A DNA stretch of 60,139 bases. Origin: Aestuariivita sp. GTDB taxonomy: Bacteria; Pseudomonadota; Alphaproteobacteria; Rhodobacterales; Rhodobacteraceae. The first letter of the stretch is position 1. Each line of letters opens with the position of its first letter. A program made the translations under genes and the position numbers. The stretch covers positions 1 through 60,139 of the forward strand of contig JAPORU010000060.1 of assembly GCA_026710045.1 (NCBI GenBank), written 5' to 3'. Shown one piece after another: positions 50,355 to 58,391 of the stretch. The notes below the pieces were generated by a model. That model was given only the letters and a program-made list of their open reading frames with translations. It was not told the origin of the DNA and did no database searches.

Positions 50355-51888
50355 GTCGACTGCCTCAATTTGAACCGCTGAATTTTTCCGGTCGATGTCT
50401 TGGGCAGTTCATCCACCACTTCTATCCAACGTGGATATTTCCAGACACCGATTTTTTGCTTGATAAAGTTGGTAAGACCATCCAACGCATCATTTGTTTG
50501 ACCATGTTTGAGCACAACGAACGCTTTTGGTTTTTCCAGGTCATCTTCGTCGCGCTGTGCGACCACAGCTGCCTCCAAGATTGGAGGGAATTCGACCAGA
50601 GCCTGTTCAACTTCAAAGGGGCTCACCCAAATTCCGGAAACCTTGAACATGTCATCGGCACGTCCACAATACACATAACGCCCACCTTCTCCGATGGTGT
50701 ATTTGTCACCGGTGCGAGTCCATTCCCCTTCGAATGTCTGACGACTCTTTGTACGTTGATTCCAATAATCTGCGGCAGCCGAACACCCACGTACCAGAAG
50801 TTCACCCGTCTCTCGTTCGGTCTCAATGTCATTGCCCTGTTCATCGACCAAACGAAGATCATATCCCGGAACAGCCCGACCAGACGTTCCATATTGAACG
50901 TCGTCGGCCACATTTGAGAGAAAAATATGGAGCATTTCCGTGGACCCAACACCATCAAGAATATCGACCCCCATCTTTTCTTCCACGTGCGCCCAATTTC
51001 GGCCGGCAAAGCCTCACCGGCTGAAATACACCTGCGAAAAGATGCTTGGGGCGACCGTCCACCGTCCTCCCAATGATGCAGTAAAGCCGCATATAATGTT
51101 GGAACACCGCAAAAAAGTGACGGTTTGTAATCGTCAAGAAGAGTAGAAACCGTTTCCGGTGTGGGACGCTCCTTGAACAACAAGGCCGTCGCTCCGACCG
51201 ATAAAGGGAACGACATCGCGTTACCAAGCCCGTAGGCAAAGAAGAGTTTCGCAACTGAGTAGATTATGTCCTCTTCACGAATCCCGAGAACTTTCGACCC
51301 GTACGTCTCGCTTGTAACCCGCAGCGAATCATGGATATGTCGCACACCTTTTGGTTGTCCCGTGGAGCCAGACGAATAAAGCCAGAAGGCTACTTCGTCG
51401 GCCGAACATTCAACAGCTGGCTTCGATTTACAGTTTTCAATAAATTGCTCCAAAGAAATATTTTCTCCAGAACTATTCTCACCGGTTACAACGACCGTAC
51501 GCAGAAAAGGTGAAGCCGCAATGGCCGGCATCGCAACATCAAGAACCTCCGAGGAAACGACCACAACGGTCGCCCGGCTATCAAACAGTATCGCTTGATA
51601 GACATCGGTTGTCAGAAGTGTATTGAGGGCAATCGGTTGGACGCCCGCTTTGATGGCACCCCAGAACGCAATCGGAAACTCCAATTGATCCAGGACAAGG
51701 AGTGCCACACGCTCTTCGCGGCGAATACCGGCGCGCGCCAAAGCTGCAGCGAACTGACCCGTCTTATAATGCAGCAGGCCGTAACTGAGTTCACGTCCTT
51801 GCTGCCAAGCCTCGCGGAATGCAACTTTATCCTTCCGCCCTTCCAGAATATGGCGCTCTACGAACCAGATCGCTGCGTTCTTATTCAT
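50351..51888 (-). pseudogene. bclA: Benzoate-CoA ligase split by a one-base frameshift
   Basis: This enzyme activates benzoate to benzoyl-CoA with ATP, the entry step of the box pathway. The N-terminal part (50977-51888) has the AMP-binding signature WLYSSGSTGQPKGVRH near residue 170 and ends in frame at AEIGRTWKKRWG; the remaining 90 or so codons of that frame are nonsense-like. The C-terminal part (50351-50986) continues in another frame with MGVDILDGVGSTEMLHIFLS and the A10 lysine segment PKTSTGKIQRFKLR. Adding one A to the run AAAA at 50976-50979 would restore a 512-aa ligase. The cause may be a sequencing or assembly error in a homopolymer, or a real mutation. The product is complete otherwise, and its ends overlap the alpha/beta hydrolase ATG. 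Confidence 0.9.
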
Positions 51889-52006
51889 TATCTACCATGC
51901 GATACACCATAAACAGAATGTGGATACATTGTTGTATGTGTCCAAATAAATCCCTTTTTATTTGCCGACCATGGAACACTTGCTCGTGGTCCTAAAAACA
52001 CAACCG

Positions 52007-52771
52007 TCATCTTGGTGGCAATCGAACAGCACCGTCCAAGCGAATAACGGTACCATTCAGATATGCGTTCTCAACGATATGACCAACGAGTTTCGCATAC
52101 TCAACCGGCGTCCCCAACCTTGAAGGACAAGGAATATTTTGCGTTATTCCGGTTATTGTTTTCTCAGGCAAAGCCTCCATCATCGGCGTCTGGAACAACC
52201 CAGGGGCAATCGTCATGACACGAATGCCATCTCCGCTCAGTTCTCGTGCGGCCGGCAACCCCATTGCGGCAATCGCACCCTTTGAAGCCGCATACGCTGT
52301 TTGTCCAACCTGCCCATCTTGATAGGCGACTGAAGCTGTGTTGATAATCACACCCCGCTCCCCGCTCTCTAATTTTGGCGCTGTCAGCATCTGTTTTGCC
52401 GCATAGGCCATCACGTTAAAAGTTCCACAGAGGTTTACGTCAATCACCCGGCGAAACAATGATGACGACACATCCCCATGGCGGTTAACCATGCGGGCCG
52501 CATTCCCAATTCCAGCACAGTTTACGACAATGCGTGGAACTTGATCGAAGAACTGAATAGCTTCCAATAAGCATTCCGAAACGGCATCCGGTTCCGTTAC
52601 ATCGCATTGAGCGTCAAGTCCGCCCGTATCAGCGGCAACGCGCCTGACCTTATCCTTGTCTTGATCAAGGATAAGAACCTTTGCACCCGCTTCAGATAAG
52701 TACCGTGCGGTTGCTTCACCCAGACCGCTTCCTCCACCGGATATGACGGCAAGTTGGCCTTCAATATGCAC
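52007..52771 (-). CDS. SDR-family dehydrogenase, 3-hydroxyacyl-CoA dehydrogenase type 2-like
   Basis: A 254-aa short-chain dehydrogenase: NAD-binding ISGGGSGLGEATARYL near residue 10, NCAGIG near residue 85, catalytic serine in INTASVAYQ near residue 145 and YAASK near residue 158. The overall pattern resembles type-2 3-hydroxyacyl-CoA dehydrogenases (HSD17B10-like). Start GTG at 52771 is chosen because AGGGGAG lies 7 bases upstream; TTG at 52777 is too close. Between the TRAP genes and the ligase on the same strand, it may oxidise a hydroxyacyl-CoA or an aromatic alcohol feeding the pathway; this is inference. Confidence 0.88.
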   Translation of the reverse strand: MHIEGQLAVISGGGSGLGEATARYLSEAGAKVLILDQDKDKVRRVAADTGGLDAQCDVTEPDAVSECLLEAIQFFDQVPRIVVNCAGIGNAARMVNRHGDVSSSLFRRVIDVNLCGTFNVMAYAAKQMLTAPKLESGERGVIINTASVAYQDGQVGQTAYAASKGAIAAMGLPAARELSGDGIRVMTIAPGLFQTPMMEALPEKTITGITQNIPCPSRLGTPVEYAKLVGHIVENAYLNGTVIRLDGAVRLPPR

Positions 52772-52824
52772 AACCAATCTCCCCTGTTGTTTCGAGAATG
52801 CCTCTCTCTTTCCTCGTCCTAAAA

Positions 52825-54321
52825 TTATAATGGTAGAAGCATAAGAGTAATGATCGGAAAGGCCGCAAGAATAGCAACCCGGAATAAGTCCGAGGCCACA
52901 AAATAGAATACGGCTTTGTAGGTCTCGACCATCGGAGTTTCTCGATCCATTGCATTAATCACAAAGAGGTTCATTCCGACGGGAGGAGTAATCAACCCGA
53001 CCTCAACAACAATCAGCACAAGAATACCAAACCATATCGCCGTATATTCATCATTTATGCGATTGAGAAACCCTTGACTAACGCCCCGCAGTCCAAGTTC
53101 GCGTGCCATCTCCCGAGTCAACTCTGTACCAGCATCAAGCATCGCTCTTGCCTCCGCCAGCAAGACCGCCGGGATCTCGGCACCACTCGCGATGAGATCG
53201 TCAAGACGGGCTGACTGAAGTTCAACCATTGATACGAGAGCGAAATCCAACTCAAGCATAATCGGCCAGAAGATCGGAATTGTCAGCAAGATCATACTCA
53301 AGCTGTCCATCAGGCAGCCCAGCAGCAGGTAAAATACCAATATAACGATCAAAATGATCCACGGACTCAGTCCTGACGTTGCGATCCAGGCCGCGGCTTC
53401 TTGTGGTACCTGGGTTAGCGCCAGAAACCCGTTGTAAAAGGCCGCCCCAAAGATGATAAAAAAGATCATCGCCGATGAGCGGGCGGTAACATAGAAGCTT
53501 TCCGAGAGCGAAACCCGCGTTAACCCACCGGCAAACCACGCAATCAAACCGGTACCGAAAGCACCGACCGCAGCCCCTTCCGTCGGAGTAAACCACCCAA
53601 GATAGATTCCACCGACAACAAGCAAAAAAACGACAAGAACAGGCCAAACCGCCACAAGCGCCTTCAAGCGTTCCAAATAAGGAATACGAGGACGTATACC
53701 GGCGGACCCGGGATTCAGCCGGACGTAGACGGCGATTGCAATCATGTATCCAATCGCCGCCATAATACCTGGGACAAAGGCCGCGAGAAACAGCTTCGCA
53801 ATGTTCTGTTCCGTAAGAATTGCGTAAATCACCAAGACGACGGAGGGAGGAATAAGAATACCGAGTGTGCCACCCGCCGCGAGAGTCGCAGTTGAGAAAC
53901 CGCCAGCATATCCATAGTTACGAAGTTCTGGAAGTGCGACCCGACTCATTGTGGCCGCCGTTGCTAACGAGGAGCCACAAATCGCCCCGAAGCCTGCACA
54001 GGCTCCAACGGCCGCCATTGCAACGCCGCCTTTGCGGTGTCCGAGCCAACCTTCAGCCGCCTTGAACAACGACTGGCTCATTCCGCCAAGTGTTGCAAAA
54101 TGTCCCATAAGCAAAAACATCGGCACGATGGACAATGAATAACTCGAAAATGTCGTATAGCTCTCATATTTCAAGCGTGCAAATGGTATCGTCGTATCAC
54201 CGGTCACAATAAACATCCCCACCAAACCGACGAGAAACATCGCTAGCCCAATGGGAACACGCAAGAAAATCAGAATGAGAAGCGCTGGAAAGGACAGAAG
54301 ACCAATTGAGATATCACTCAA
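52825..54321 (-). CDS. dctM: TRAP transporter large permease (DctM)
   Basis: The channel subunit of a sodium-driven TRAP importer. The 498-aa protein has 12 or so hydrophobic helices with GGTLGILIPPSVVLVIYAILT near residue 145 and VEVGLITPPVGMNLFVI near residue 435. It is longer than usual: about 65 mostly charged residues (roughly 358-424) are inserted between the helix ending in LELDF and the helix TAIWFGILV. Its ATG overlaps the dctQ stop in ATGA. Context suggests import of benzoate or a related acid. Confidence 0.94.
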   Translation of the reverse strand: MSDISIGLLSFPALLILIFLRVPIGLAMFLVGLVGMFIVTGDTTIPFARLKYESYTTFSSYSLSIVPMFLLMGHFATLGGMSQSLFKAAEGWLGHRKGGVAMAAVGACAGFGAICGSSLATAATMSRVALPELRNYGYAGGFSTATLAAGGTLGILIPPSVVLVIYAILTEQNIAKLFLAAFVPGIMAAIGYMIAIAVYVRLNPGSAGIRPRIPYLERLKALVAVWPVLVVFLLVVGGIYLGWFTPTEGAAVGAFGTGLIAWFAGGLTRVSLSESFYVTARSSAMIFFIIFGAAFYNGFLALTQVPQEAAAWIATSGLSPWIILIVILVFYLLLGCLMDSLSMILLTIPIFWPIMLELDFALVSMVELQSARLDDLIASGAEIPAVLLAEARAMLDAGTELTREMARELGLRGVSQGFLNRINDEYTAIWFGILVLIVVEVGLITPPVGMNLFVINAMDRETPMVETYKAVFYFVASDLFRVAILAAFPIITLMLLPL

Positions 54322-54902
54322 TGGTTCGCCTCCAAGTCAGGCGGAAGCCGATCAACGCCCGTCATAACTTCAGTCAACCGCATTACAGCGAGATAGATAG
54401 CAACCAGAGCCGTAACAAAGGCACCGGACATACTCAGAGCATACGCCCACCAAATTGGAAACTGAAGAGAGAAGGTAAGCTGACCTGAACTGCGCTTGCT
54501 CTGCATGCCATCAAAGAGCTTCCAAGCCATCACGATCAAAACCGCTGCAAAGACAATCGATATCGCAAGCCGCAACACCTGATTCACTCTCGGCGAAAAG
54601 AAAGACGTGAAGACTTCTACGGACGCATGTGCGCCACGCAACTGGCATAAAGGGAGAAAAGCAAAAATTGCAAAAGCCACACCCGCTTCAACAACTTCAT
54701 AATCACCATTTATCGGACCAATCCCAGTCTGTATCAATGTCTCAGAAAGTGCCGGCAGGATTGTCTGGGAAAAATCACTCTGAAGCAATGTATTGATCAG
54801 ACGCCCAACAATTGAAATACACGTCAATAAGATCAGAAACGCGAGCACCGCCCCACCGACGAGTGCAAAAAAACGGGCGAGCCTATCCACAGCGACATGC
54901 AT
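54318..54902 (-). CDS. dctQ: TRAP transporter small permease (DctQ)
   Basis: A 194-aa membrane protein with four helices (FFALVGGAVLAFLILLTCIS near the N-terminus and FAIFAFLPLCQLRGAHASV in the middle), the DctQ layout. The RGAHASVEV segment is the family hallmark. It sits between dctP and dctM with an overlap to dctM. Start ATG at 54902 is slightly uncertain; another ATG lies one codon downstream. Confidence 0.92.
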   Translation of the reverse strand: MHVAVDRLARFFALVGGAVLAFLILLTCISIVGRLINTLLQSDFSQTILPALSETLIQTGIGPINGDYEVVEAGVAFAIFAFLPLCQLRGAHASVEVFTSFFSPRVNQVLRLAISIVFAAVLIVMAWKLFDGMQSKRSSGQLTFSLQFPIWWAYALSMSGAFVTALVAIYLAVMRLTEVMTGVDRLPPDLEANH

Positions 54903-54922
54903 GGTACCATTCCAAGGAAGGG

Positions 54923-54950
54923 ACCGCGGCCAAATTGGTTCGGCCGCGGT
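54923..54950. promoter_or_regulatory. GC-rich stem-loop between dctP and dctQ
   Basis: A perfect 9-bp inverted repeat (ACCGCGGCC at 54923-54931, GGCCGCGGT at 54942-54950) with a 10-base loop lies in the 57-base gap between the dctP stop and the dctQ start. There is no T-tract, so it is probably a 3'-end-stabilising stem that raises dctP mRNA relative to dctQM, as in other operons headed by binding proteins. Confidence 0.7.
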
Positions 54951-54959
54951 TGACTTGAA

Positions 54960-56006
54960 TTAGATTTTAGCGTCAACCCCCTTGCATTCGCCGCTCATAA
55001 GCGCCCGAGCTTGATCAACCAATGCCCGCCCATCTTTGCCCTGTCCGTCCATTTCCGAGATCCATGTATCATAAATTGGTCGAACCAAAGCATCCCATTC
55101 GGCTGTGTCCGAAACGGTAATGATGTTGTTTCCGAGATCAACCGCAATTTGACGGGAAGGTCCATCGGCATCTTCTTGAGTACCACCTGCGAAAATAGAG
55201 AAGTTGAGTCCAGAATTATCATCGATGATTTTCTGCAAGTCCGCCGGCAGGCTCTCGAACTTCGGTTTATTCATGGCCAACACGAAGGTTACCGTATACA
55301 GTGCGTTCCCTTCAAACTCTGTGTGATTTTCAACGAGTTCCGGAACCTTTAAAGCTTGCGTGACTTCCCATGGGATTGTTGTTCCATCGATCACGCCCTT
55401 TGAAAGACCCTCTGGCACTGCGGGGACAGGCATACCGACCGGGGTTGCGCCGACGAGCTCCAGCAGTTTAACGACGAGCCGTGAGGCACCTCGAATCTTC
55501 ATTCCTTGTAAATCTGCTGGTGTCTCTACAGGATCGGCCGTGTGAAACACACCTGGACCGTGCACCCATGTTCCAAGAATTTTCAGAGATGCGAACTCAC
55601 CATCTTCCATATGTTCCGTGAACATTTTCCAATAGGCACATGACGCGGCTCTCGCATCCTCCACCATGAAGGGAAGTTCAAAGACTTCGGTTGTTGGAAA
55701 CCGGCCGGGTGTATATCCTACGACTGTCCAGATAATGTCGGCGACACCGTCAATAGCTTGATCCATCAATTCTGGAGGACGGCCTCCCAACTGCATTGAT
55801 GGAAAACGATCGATTTTGATTCGTCCCCCGGACGCTTCCTCGACATTATCCGCCCAAACATCAAGGATAAGCTTCGGAACATTCGCTTGAGCCGGCAGAA
55901 ACTGGTGCAATTTCAGTGTAACTTCCTGCGACACCGCACTTGTTGTGGTCATCACAGCCACTGCAAGTGCACCAAAAAAACAACAAAGGTTACGTTTGCA
56001 GACCAT
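54960..56006 (-). CDS. dctP: TRAP transporter solute-binding protein (DctP)
   Basis: A 348-aa periplasmic binding protein: signal peptide of about 26 residues (LCCFFGALAVAVMTTTSAVS), then the DctP fold with LQGMKIRGASRLV near residue 170, where the conserved arginine contacts a carboxylate ligand. The ATG at 56006 follows GGGAGGAA. First gene of dctPQM; with the box genes downstream it is a candidate importer of benzoate or a related aromatic acid. Ligand cannot be read from sequence. Confidence 0.94.
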   Translation of the reverse strand: MVCKRNLCCFFGALAVAVMTTTSAVSQEVTLKLHQFLPAQANVPKLILDVWADNVEEASGGRIKIDRFPSMQLGGRPPELMDQAIDGVADIIWTVVGYTPGRFPTTEVFELPFMVEDARAASCAYWKMFTEHMEDGEFASLKILGTWVHGPGVFHTADPVETPADLQGMKIRGASRLVVKLLELVGATPVGMPVPAVPEGLSKGVIDGTTIPWEVTQALKVPELVENHTEFEGNALYTVTFVLAMNKPKFESLPADLQKIIDDNSGLNFSIFAGGTQEDADGPSRQIAVDLGNNIITVSDTAEWDALVRPIYDTWISEMDGQGKDGRALVDQARALMSGECKGVDAKI

Positions 56007-56575
56007 TCGTAAATTCCTCCCATAGGTTATTGACCGGCTTCGTCTCTTCCCTCACTTCCCAGCCTCGAAGCAAGGCGGCTTCCCGCACATGTTCAGGGCA
56101 GCCAATGCAGCGTATAAATCACGTCTCCTGATGATATGCAATGACATCTTATCTGTCCGGCGCAATTCACGTGCCGCAAAATTTTCACATTTTACGACCA
56201 CTTAATTTTGGTGAGAGATGTGCTTACTTACCTTTAAGCAGTCAAGTCCGCACAAGGGACCAGGTCCTCGGCTGATTACACGCGGTAAATGCGAGTTGTG
56301 CCATGTCCTCATTCACCGTCGTACGACCTGCTCAAAACGTCCAGACATCAAATACCACCTTGGTAGTAAAATAAGATGATCGCAATCGCACTCTACCCGT
56401 TCCCTGCTCCGTCCATCCTATCATCCAATACCGGCTTCATCGTTCCCTGCTTCATCATGTCGCAAACCCGCCGACTCCACCGCATCCAACGCATTCAAAA
56501 ACACTGCGTGCTCGTCCGGTAAAGAAGTCCACTTTGGCTGTTGATCCCGTGGGATCCGGAGCTTAGGATAAGAGG
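56007..56575. other. Region upstream of the TRAP operon
   Basis: About 570 bases with no supported gene. The dctPQM-SDR-ligase promoter should lie here. Two TGCA tetramers occur at 56106 and 56137, so some BoxR control is conceivable. A minus-strand frame at 56421-56756 is not like any known protein and is antisense to the small membrane protein. Confidence 0.4.
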
Positions 56576-56830
56576 ATGGTCGATCACCCGGATCCCTATC
56601 ACGTGTTCGACAAGCGGATCGCCGTCCTAAAGGAGCGTATGAACACCCAACTCGCCAAAAACGAAAGTGCGATCGATCGCCTTCGGGCCGATATGGAACG
56701 GCGCGACAAGGAATCCGCAAACCGCGAAACCCGGTTGATCCTAGCGGTGGCCGCAATGATTACGATCGCCGTCGCCATTCTGGGAGTCGGATTCGCGTTC
56801 CTCGCCGTCCTGATCGGGCTGCCGAACTAA
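56576..56830 (+). CDS. Small coiled-coil protein with a C-terminal membrane helix
   Basis: I do not recognise the family. The 84-aa product has an amphipathic N-terminal helix rich in Lys, Arg, Asp and Glu (residues about 10-50; heptad-like RLRADMERRDKESANRETR) and one or two hydrophobic segments at the C-terminus (LAVAAMITIAVAILGVGF and LAVLIGLPN), i.e. a tail-anchored membrane protein. Its GC content is above that of the neighbourhood. No partner gene is adjacent. A weak AGGA lies upstream of the ATG. The open frame and clear topology make a real gene likely, not certain. Confidence 0.6.
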   Translation: MVDHPDPYHVFDKRIAVLKERMNTQLAKNESAIDRLRADMERRDKESANRETRLILAVAAMITIAVAILGVGFAFLAVLIGLPN

Positions 56831-57127
56831 CACCTTCCGATCATCCCAAGTCGATGACCTTTCGGCGATCTTGGAAACCCCTTGAGCGGCTCGAAGGTTT
56901 AACCGGAAGGAACCCCGTCAACAACTTGCAGAGATGAGCCGGCACGACGCGGATGAAGTTCCGTTTCGATACCCCGCATAAACTCCGCAGTTTGCCATTA
57001 GAGAACTGCAACATCAAATCAAGGACTTTTAAGGACGACGGATACATGACGAACTGCGGGCGCGAACGTGTTTCGTTACTCTACAAATCTTCACCCATTA
57101 CGCGTCTGCCTATCTTACATTCGTCCT
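56831..57127. other. Gap between the small membrane protein and rlmB
   Basis: About 300 bases with no supported gene, RNA or T-tract hairpin. Fragmentary frames on both strands have no family resemblance. A decayed gene is possible because the composition looks coding-like in the left half. Confidence 0.35.
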
Positions 57128-57898
57128 TTACTCCAACTGCTGATGCCGTGACAGAGCATAGAGTGACACAGCCGCCGCATTAGAAACGTTGAGCGATCCA
57201 AAGTTACCAAATGTTGCAATTTTCGCGAGATGATCACAAACCGTTCGTGTTTTCGGCCGTAAACCCCTGCCCTCGGCGCCGAGAACGATTGCGACGGGTT
57301 GTTTCAAGCAGTGGACGATCACGTCATCGATCGATTGATCCGCATCTGCGTCCAAACCAACAACAAAGAAACCCGATTCCTTCAGATCACGGATCGTCGT
57401 CGCTAAATTACTCACTCTCAAATAGGGTTGTCTCTCAACCGTCCCGCTTGCCGCTTTCGCCAAAGCACCCGATTCGGGTGCGGAATGATAACGCGTACCA
57501 ATTACGGCCTGTGCTCCGAAAACTTCGGCCGATCGCAAAATAGCACCAACATTGTGAGGGTCCGTCACCCGATCCAACAGAACTAACAGACGCGCTTCAC
57601 GGCACCGTTCCGCAAAACCACCCCAATCCAGAGGTCGAACCTTCAAAGCTATCCCTTGATGAACAGACCCGTCATCCAAAGGTGGCGAAAATTTACGTGG
57701 ATCAACAACCTCTGGAGTCAATCCGCTCTGTTCTATTGCATCCTTTAACTTTACCTTGGCATTCGGTGTCACGATCAATCTCAAGAGATCCCGCTTTGGA
57801 TTTGTCAGCGCTTCTTTTACAGCGTGCAAGCCAAATAACCAGATTGACTCAGAGCCATCTTTTGCGCGTGCTCTCATATTAGTCGTTTTCCGTCGCAT
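57128..57898 (-). CDS. rlmB: 23S rRNA (guanosine-2'-O-)-methyltransferase RlmB
   Basis: RlmB methylates the 2'-OH of G2251 in 23S rRNA. The product of about 256 aa has an N-terminal substrate-binding domain (IWLFGLHAVKEAL) and a SPOUT knot domain with DPHNVGAILRSAEVFGAQAV near residue 115, VLGAEGRGL near residue 207 and LNVSNAAAVSLYAL near the end. The frame opens at a GTG at 57925; ATG at 57898 with AAAGGAAG nearby is my choice. It is divergent from tRNA-Tyr, an arrangement often seen in Alphaproteobacteria. Confidence 0.93.
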   Translation of the reverse strand: MRRKTTNMRARAKDGSESIWLFGLHAVKEALTNPKRDLLRLIVTPNAKVKLKDAIEQSGLTPEVVDPRKFSPPLDDGSVHQGIALKVRPLDWGGFAERCREARLLVLLDRVTDPHNVGAILRSAEVFGAQAVIGTRYHSAPESGALAKAASGTVERQPYLRVSNLATTIRDLKESGFFVVGLDADADQSIDDVIVHCLKQPVAIVLGAEGRGLRPKTRTVCDHLAKIATFGNFGSLNVSNAAAVSLYALSRHQQLE

Positions 57899-57995
57899 CT
57901 TCCTTTGCAACGTTTCGATCCTCACTTTTCAGTTGACGGTTTTTCAGCACATTTGTATGCACGCTCTGGAGCACGGAGAGGAATGTGCAACGATT

Positions 57996-58079
57996 GGGCG
58001 ACAGGCCGCAAGGTGTGGCAGGGGACTGTAACTCCCTCGCGGAGACGCACGCTTGGTTCGATTCCAAGGTCGCCCACCA
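57996..58079 (+). tRNA. tRNA-Tyr (GTA)
   Basis: An 84-base class II tRNA. The acceptor stem GGGCGAC/GTCGCCC is followed by A and an encoded CCA. The anticodon stem GGGGA/TCCCT encloses the loop CTGTAAC, giving anticodon GTA. A variable arm and the T arm CTTGG-TTCGATT-CCAAG are present. Confidence 0.97.
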
Positions 58080-58391
58080 TACCACGACGCTTGCACACCA
58101 CACATCGGAATTCGTGGGAGGACAGTCGCAAACCGATCTTAACACCCCATAGCAATGTCGAACGACGTCATTCGTCGTTCCACCACAACCGTTCGCTTGA
58201 TCTCACCAAAAAATTCGCTCGGCCATCACACCTTAATTGGTTACACCGTAATTGGTTCTACCCATCAATCGAGTTTCAGGACCCATGCCCCATAAATCTA
58301 TCCGTGACGCAGTCACCCAAATTAAACACGGAACCGCATAATCACCTGAACTTTGCAATGAATCGTGCAACCTAAACTTAACTGAAGACGT
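58080..58391. other. Gap between tRNA-Tyr and metY
   Basis: About 310 bases without a supported gene. In many alphaproteobacteria tRNA-Gly and tuf follow tRNA-Tyr; neither is here. A perfect hairpin GAACGACG-TCATT-CGTCGTTC lies at 58160-58180 but lacks a T-tract on either strand. Confidence 0.4.

Noticed and set aside
50960..51000. Programmed -1 ribosomal frameshifting in the ligase
   Set aside because: The AAG AAA AGA context is not a canonical slippery heptamer and a simple A-run indel explains it better.
56421..56756. Minus-strand 111-codon frame antisense to the small membrane protein
   Set aside because: Arg/Pro-rich composition typical of antisense of a coding region; the plus-strand frame has a clear helix and membrane layout.
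58160..58180. Hairpin after tRNA-Tyr as a terminator
   Set aside because: Perfect stem but no T-tract on either strand.
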